Below are positions 59,952 to 64,000 of a DNA stretch of 64,000 nucleotides, piece after piece; within the stretch, counting starts at the first letter, position 1; each line of letters begins with the position of its first letter. The position numbers were made by a program, and so were the translations under genes. The DNA comes from Flavobacterium lutivivi (lineage in GTDB: Bacteria > Bacteroidota > Bacteroidia > Flavobacteriales > Flavobacteriaceae): the NCBI RefSeq assembly GCF_014642275.1, contig NZ_BMIM01000003.1:248001-312000 (forward strand), read 5' to 3'. The notes below the pieces were generated by a model that searched no databases, was not told the origin of the DNA, and saw only the letters and a program-made list of their open reading frames with translations.

Positions 59952-60749
59952 ATGAAATTAGATTTATTAAAAAGACAGTGGATAGACATCGTTTTTGAAG
60001 GAAAAAACAAAGCTTATGGAGCTTATGAACTCCGTAAGGAAAATCCAAAAACTACGATGCAATCACTTTTGATTGGAGGTGCTATTTTTGCTTTGGCTGT
60101 TGCGTCACCATTAATCATAGATTTAATCCCAAGTGGAAAAGATGATGACGAATCGTTAAATCAAAAAATTGTAACTGTTAAGTTGCCTCCAAAAGAGCAA
60201 GAAAAACCAAAAGATCTTCCACCACCACCGCCACCACCTCCAAAAGTGGATCAGGTAAAATTTGTTAAACCTGTGGTTGCAAAAACTGAAGATGTGGTAG
60301 AAGAGATTGTTAAGGTTGAGGATATCAAGGATAAAAAACTTGGTAATGAAACTATAAAAGGTGATCCAGATGCACCGTTAACAGTTGAAGATGTAGGAAA
60401 TGGACCAGTAAACCAAGTGGTTGAAGAGGATACACAGATTTATAATACTGCTGGTATTCAAGTGCAACCAGAGTTTCCAGGTGGAATGGACAAATTTTAT
60501 AAATTTGTTGGAAAAAATTTCCAAGTACCTGAAGAAGAAGGTTTAAAAGGAAAAGTTTTCGTAACCTTTGTTGTTGAAAAAGACGGATCATTGACTGATA
60601 TCAAAGTAATAAGAGATATTGGTTATGGAACAGGAAAAGAAGCTATTAGAGTTTTAAAATCTTGTCCAAAATGGAACGCTGGAGAGCAAAATGGTAAAAA
60701 AGTAAGAGTTCAATACTCATTGCCAATTACTATTCAATCTGCTGAATAA
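59952..60749 (+). CDS. tonB: TonB energy transducer
   Basis: 265 aa. N-terminal FEGKNKAYGAYELRKENPKT and one membrane helix (about 38-56), a Pro-rich spacer DLPPPPPPPPKVDQVKF, then a Lys/Glu-rich linker and the C-terminal TonB domain: FPGGMDKFYKFVGKNFQVPE, GKVFVTFVVEKDGSLTDIKV, YGTGKEAIRVLKSCPKWNAG and RVQYSLPITIQ. The KAYGAYELRK start marks the Bacteroidetes type. It links the ExbBD motor to outer-membrane receptors. A strong hairpin begins 29 bp after its stop inside the next gene. Confidence 0.95.
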   Translation: MKLDLLKRQWIDIVFEGKNKAYGAYELRKENPKTTMQSLLIGGAIFALAVASPLIIDLIPSGKDDDESLNQKIVTVKLPPKEQEKPKDLPPPPPPPPKVDQVKFVKPVVAKTEDVVEEIVKVEDIKDKKLGNETIKGDPDAPLTVEDVGNGPVNQVVEEDTQIYNTAGIQVQPEFPGGMDKFYKFVGKNFQVPEEEGLKGKVFVTFVVEKDGSLTDIKVIRDIGYGTGKEAIRVLKSCPKWNAGEQNGKKVRVQYSLPITIQSAE

Positions 60750-60974
60750 ATGTTTCAACAGTTTATAGATAATTTTAAGAAGAAATCGCTTAAAGAGCGA
60801 TTTCTTCTCGTTATAGGAATTTTGTTTTTTTTGATTTATTTAACATTTGGATTAATGGTTATATTTTGGAAAAAACTCCCACTAAATATGTCGGATAACT
60901 ATAGAACAATACTTGGTGTAGTTATAATAGGTTATTCTTTTTTAAGGTTTATACGATTTTTTAATAAGCAATGA
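60750..60974 (+). CDS. Small two-helix membrane protein
   Basis: 74 aa beginning directly after the tonB stop. Helices at about 17-40 (FLLVIGILFFLIYLTFGLMV) and 51-68 (TILGVVIIGYSFLRFIRFF), basic N-terminus. No family is recognised. Residues 10-20 are encoded by a perfect 13-bp inverted repeat (60778-60808). The following lipoprotein gene overlaps its end by 4 bp (ATGA-type), so the operon continues. Confidence 0.75.
   Translation: MFQQFIDNFKKKSLKERFLLVIGILFFLIYLTFGLMVIFWKKLPLNMSDNYRTILGVVIIGYSFLRFIRFFNKQ
60778..60808 (+). repeat. Perfect 13-bp inverted repeat inside a reading frame after tonB
   Basis: AGAAGAAATCGCT / AGCGATTTCTTCT with a TAAAG loop. It is followed by a U-rich but interrupted stretch, so it is terminator-like rather than a standard terminator, and lies at the boundary of the energising genes and the downstream lipoprotein-TPR pair. 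Confidence 0.85.
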
Positions 60975-61900
60975 AAAAAAACAAAATCAATAAGAAACAT
61001 TTTGTATTCCTCATGTTAGGGATGTTAGCTATTTTGTTTGCTTGTAAGCAAGATGCTAGTAATCCTGATTCTATTCTTGAAGGAAAAGCAACCGTTCATG
61101 TTGATGAATCTATTTTCCCTATAGTTGAAGATGAGCAAATGGTTTTTGAAACTCAATACAAAGCAAAGCTAACATTGGTTTCAAAATCTGAAAACGAAGT
61201 TTTGAATGATTTGTTTGACGGAAAAGCAACCATAGGAGTTTTGACCAGAAATTTAACAGAAGCCGAAAAAAGTAATATTTTAAGTAAAAGAAAAATTACT
61301 CCAAAAATTACTCCTATTGCTTTAGATGGTGTAGCTTTTATAAGCAATAAATCTATTCAAGATACATTGATAAATTTGGAAGATGTTGCCAAGTTTATGA
61401 ATGGAGCCGAAGTAAAAGGGATTAAAGGATTGGTCTTTGACAACTTAAATTCAAGTGTTTATAAAACTCTTTTGAGTGTAGCTGGTCTAAAAAATGTTGC
61501 GCAAAAGAATGTTTTTTCATTCAAAACGAGCAAAGAAGTTATAAATTATGTTGCTGAAAATGATGGAATGATTGGTGTTGTAGGTATAAATTGGATGTTT
61601 CAACCTACTTTAGATTTACAAAGTAATGTAGATAAACTCAACATTATGAGTGTAAAAGGAATAGGGAAAAGCGAATATGTTTATCCTAGCCAAGACAACC
61701 TAGCAAAAGGCATTTATCCTTTGGCACGCGATTTGTATATTATCAATTGTCAAGGTTATTCAGGATTAGGAATGGGATTTGCATCCTTTGTTGCTGGTGA
61801 AAGGGGACAAAGAATAATTCTAAAATCTGGATTGGTTCCAGAAAATTTTCCTTCCAGAAAAATCGTGACAAGAACTAACATAGTAAATATTAAAAATTAA
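60971..61900 (+). CDS. PstS-like substrate-binding lipoprotein
   Basis: 309 aa with a lipoprotein leader (FLMLGMLAILFACKQD, lipobox LFAC). The mature part is a periplasmic-binding fold of the phosphate-binding type: TVHVDESIFPIVEDEQMVFE, KATIGVLTRNLTEAEKSNIL, DGVAFISNKSIQDTL, MIGVVGINWMFQP, IYPLARDLYIINCQG and FASFVAGERGQRIILKSGL. No ABC permease or ATPase is adjacent, and the gene sits in a TonB operon, so the ligand may differ from phosphate; it could sense or hand over a ligand at the envelope. Confidence 0.85.
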   Translation: MKKNKINKKHFVFLMLGMLAILFACKQDASNPDSILEGKATVHVDESIFPIVEDEQMVFETQYKAKLTLVSKSENEVLNDLFDGKATIGVLTRNLTEAEKSNILSKRKITPKITPIALDGVAFISNKSIQDTLINLEDVAKFMNGAEVKGIKGLVFDNLNSSVYKTLLSVAGLKNVAQKNVFSFKTSKEVINYVAENDGMIGVVGINWMFQPTLDLQSNVDKLNIMSVKGIGKSEYVYPSQDNLAKGIYPLARDLYIINCQGYSGLGMGFASFVAGERGQRIILKSGLVPENFPSRKIVTRTNIVNIKN

Positions 61901-61910
61901 TTATAGAAAA

Positions 61911-63575
61911 ATGAGAAAGAGAACGATCTTGAGTTTTGCAATGCTAACTTCGGCGTTTTATGTTCAAGCACAAGATATTGAGCAAGCCAACAAAGCTACT
62001 GATGCAGAACAATATGAAAAAGCTAAAGGAATTTTAAAATCTATTATACAAAGCAAACCAACAAACGGGAAAGCTACTTTCTTGCTAGGAAATGTTTATC
62101 TAAAACAAAACATTGCTGATTCTGCAAAAATTTATTTCCAAAGAGGTTTGTCAACAACTGAAGGAGCAAAACTCAACAACATAGGTTTGGCTCAAATGGA
62201 TTTGGATGCTGATAACAAAGCTGCTGCACAAGCAAAATTTGATTTGGTAACCAAAGACATGAAAAAGAAAGATATAGAAGAGTATGTTTACATTGCTCGT
62301 GCTTATATGAATTCTGACAAGCCAGATTATAAAAAAGCTATAGAAATTTTAACTAAAGCAAAAGCTATAAACCCAACAGACGCTCAAGTGCAATTGGCTC
62401 TTGGAGACGCTTACTATGGTGATAAAAATCAAAACGAAGCTTATGTTGCTTATAGAAATGCATATCAAGCAGATAATACTTTGTTGAGAGCAAAAATGCA
62501 ATTAGGCGTTTTGTTGAAAGGTGCAAAAGCATTCAATGAAGCTGTGAAAGCTTATAATGAGGTTATAGCTATCAATCCAAACTATGGTCCAGTTTATCGT
62601 GAGTTGGCAGAAACTTATTACCTATGGGGAAATACAGATTTGAAAAACTACAACGAAAACATCCAAAAAGCTCTTGGGTTTTATGAAAAATACATGAGCC
62701 TTACAGATTATTCAATTAGTTCAAGAATGCGTCATGCTGACTTTTTGATTATTGCAAAAGATTACAAAGCATTAGAGGCTGAAGCTAATAAAATGAAAGA
62801 GTTAGATGGAATTAATCCAAGAATTTTTAGATACTTAGGATATTCTTCTTTCGAAAACGGTAATTATGATGCAGCATTGAAAGCACTTCAAGACTATATT
62901 TCTAATCCTGATACAAAAAAAATAGCGATGGATTATTTATATCTTGGAAAAACAAAATTGAAAAAAGGAGTTAGTGCTGACGGTAAAACAATTGATAATA
63001 CTTTATTGACTGCTGCAACAGAAGATTTGAAAAAAGCTGCAGAAATGGATCCAGCTCTTTCTAAAGAATTTAATGAAACAGGAAAAGCATATTTTGGACA
63101 AAAATTATATGGTGTAGCAGCTAAGTTTTTTGAGTTAGCAATGGCTAATCAAGACTCAAAAACAGCAATGGAAGATAGTGTGTATTATGCAATATGTGTA
63201 ATTACAGACAACCGAAACAAAGATGCAAAAACTATAGACAAAGTTTCTATGGAAAAAGCAGACAAAGCACTCGATTTTGTTATAACAAAAAATCCAGATT
63301 ATTCTGAGTCATATTTCTATAAAGGTAGAATTTATAATATGCTGGAGAATGATGAGGCAATGGCAACAAATTATCAAAAATACATCGATTTAACCTTAGC
63401 AAAAGGAGAAGCAGAAGTAGCAAAAAGCAAAACGAAGCTTATAGAATCATATAACAACATGGCTTCACATTATGCAAATTTTGATAAAGCCAAAGCAAAA
63501 GAGTTACTTTCTAAAACTCTGGAATTAAATCCTGCTGATAGTTATGCTCTTGAAGCAATGAAACTTTTAAAATAA
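61911..63575 (+). CDS. Tetratricopeptide-repeat secreted protein
   Basis: 554 aa with a signal peptide (MRKRTILSFAMLTSAFYVQAQ). The mature protein is TPR-rich from about residue 25 to the end, with recurrent units such as AEQYEKAKGILKSIIQ, AKAINPTDAQVQLALGDAYY, YNEVIAINPNYGPVYRELAE, KEFNETGKAYFGQKLYGVAA and KTLELNPADSYALEAMKLLK. It is a protein-interaction scaffold in the periplasm, probably linked to the TonB/ExbBD system by operon. Function beyond that is unknown. It ends at a terminator. Confidence 0.88.
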   Translation: MRKRTILSFAMLTSAFYVQAQDIEQANKATDAEQYEKAKGILKSIIQSKPTNGKATFLLGNVYLKQNIADSAKIYFQRGLSTTEGAKLNNIGLAQMDLDADNKAAAQAKFDLVTKDMKKKDIEEYVYIARAYMNSDKPDYKKAIEILTKAKAINPTDAQVQLALGDAYYGDKNQNEAYVAYRNAYQADNTLLRAKMQLGVLLKGAKAFNEAVKAYNEVIAINPNYGPVYRELAETYYLWGNTDLKNYNENIQKALGFYEKYMSLTDYSISSRMRHADFLIIAKDYKALEAEANKMKELDGINPRIFRYLGYSSFENGNYDAALKALQDYISNPDTKKIAMDYLYLGKTKLKKGVSADGKTIDNTLLTAATEDLKKAAEMDPALSKEFNETGKAYFGQKLYGVAAKFFELAMANQDSKTAMEDSVYYAICVITDNRNKDAKTIDKVSMEKADKALDFVITKNPDYSESYFYKGRIYNMLENDEAMATNYQKYIDLTLAKGEAEVAKSKTKLIESYNNMASHYANFDKAKAKELLSKTLELNPADSYALEAMKLLK

Positions 63576-63605
63576 AAAAAACCGCTCAAACGAGCGGTTT
63601 TTTTT
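63574..63605 (+). terminator. Terminator of the exbB-TPR operon
   Basis: Stem AACCGCTC / GAGCGGTT flanked by A7 and T8, directly after the TPR gene stop. Confidence 0.93.
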
Positions 63606-63640
63606 ATAATACATTAAATCCCCTAAACTTATATAATCCT

Positions 63641-63648
63641 TATCTTTG
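63641..63648 (+). promoter_or_regulatory. -7 element of queE
   Basis: TATCTTTG, exact consensus, 19 nt before the ATG at 63668. Confidence 0.55.
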
Positions 63649-63667
63649 TAATCTTGTTTTTAAAGAA

Positions 63668-64000
63668 ATGATAGCTAAAGAAATACAAATAGCATTAGAA
63701 AATGGTGAAATGCTTCCACTCATGGAAGAGTTTTATACCATCCAAGGAGAAGGATTTCATACAGGAACAGCAGCCTATTTTATAAGAATTGGTGGTTGTG
63801 ATGTAGGTTGTCACTGGTGTGATGTTAAGGAAAGCTGGAATGCTGAACTTCATCCGCCAACACATGTGGATTTAATTGTAGAAAATGCGGCAAAATATGC
63901 AGATACCGTTGTGGTAACTGGAGGTGAACCACTTACATGGGACATGACTTTGCTTACAGAAAAGTTGAAAGAAAAAAATCTTCGTGTTCATATAGAAACC
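63668..64000 (+). CDS. queE: 7-carboxy-7-deazaguanine synthase (N-terminal part)
   Basis: The first 111 residues are in the window; the gene continues beyond the right edge. Radical-SAM enzyme of the queuosine pathway. Visible: LPLMEEFYTIQGEGFHTGTA, the Fe-S motif GGCDVGCHWCDVKESWNAE (Cx3CxxC spacing, the QueE version), and VVVTGGEPLTW for SAM binding. It precedes QueA (47.7 kb) in the same tRNA-modification route, though the two genes are far apart. Confidence 0.93.
   Translation, partial: MIAKEIQIALENGEMLPLMEEFYTIQGEGFHTGTAAYFIRIGGCDVGCHWCDVKESWNAELHPPTHVDLIVENAAKYADTVVVTGGEPLTWDMTLLTEKLKEKNLRVHIET

Noticed and set aside
1-64000. tRNA, rRNA, CRISPR, insertion sequence or prophage features
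   Set aside because: No cloverleaf-like GC-rich intervals, regular spacer arrays, transposases or phage genes were seen in any spacer.

Overview
This window is a stretch of low-GC chromosome from a member of the Flavobacteriaceae, most likely Flavobacterium or a close relative. The evidence is a PorT-family type IX secretion gene, a GldA-type gliding-associated ABC ATPase, GLPGLI-family proteins beside an outer-membrane receptor-like barrel, a split methionine synthase, DUF3857 and 2TM-domain proteins, and about twenty start-proximal copies of the Bacteroidetes sigma-factor -7 element TAnnTTTG. No rRNA, tRNA, CRISPR array, insertion sequence or prophage gene was seen. The content is mostly housekeeping metabolism; the interesting signals are in RNA leaders, gene junctions and dispersed repeats.

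Layout. 1-4.0 kb: porT (partial), ubiE, folA, a 2TM protein, a small CBM48 protein, thyA and a bifunctional-nuclease-family gene. 4.1-7.1 kb: etfAB, diverging from pdhB. 7.1-14.98 kb: a DUF5686 outer-membrane protein, an AlkA-like glycosylase, a GT2 enzyme, a membrane pyrophosphatase with a cysteine-rich tail, a deoxynucleoside kinase and a hypothetical secreted protein. 15.1-19.6 kb: two GLPGLI proteins and a large receptor-like barrel in one operon. 19.66-26.1 kb: a methionine/SAM module, with metK on one strand and metH(N)-metH(C)-metF on the other, separated by a 417-bp region that appears to hold two divergent SAM riboswitches of different classes. 26.2-28.9 kb: a PagL-like lipid A deacylase, a head-GIN lipoprotein and gldA.

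29.0-35.7 kb: a TetR-type regulator, an ABC1 kinase, then a photolyase cluster made of a small DUF2256 zinc-ribbon gene with a TTG start, a DASH cryptochrome fused in frame to an Fe-S photolyase across an A8 tract, TIGR03643, an SDR lacking the catalytic Tyr, and folE. 35.7-39.95 kb: the Phe/Tyr operon pheA-aminotransferase-tyrA-DAHP synthase/chorismate mutase, preceded by what looks like a complete transcription attenuator (Phe/Tyr-rich leader peptide, antiterminator, terminator). 40-48.8 kb: rsgA, dtd, two DUF3857 proteins, a MazG-like enzyme, aroA and queA. 48.8-55.6 kb: kynU and kmo of the kynurenine pathway, flanking an agmatinase-family enzyme and a penicillin-acylase-family enzyme, then a cupin gene. 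55.6-57.5 kb: DUF486 and a HerA-like ATPase. 57.86-63.6 kb: the TonB energising operon exbB-exbD-exbD-tonB, followed by a small membrane protein, a PstS-like lipoprotein and a TPR protein. The window ends in queE (partial).

The best candidates for under-described biology are the pheA attenuator, the SAM-I/SAM-II pair, the homopolymer-spanning photolyase fusion, the Cys-rich pyrophosphatase tail, and a dispersed palindrome-like repeat that appears to have entered the aroA reading frame.
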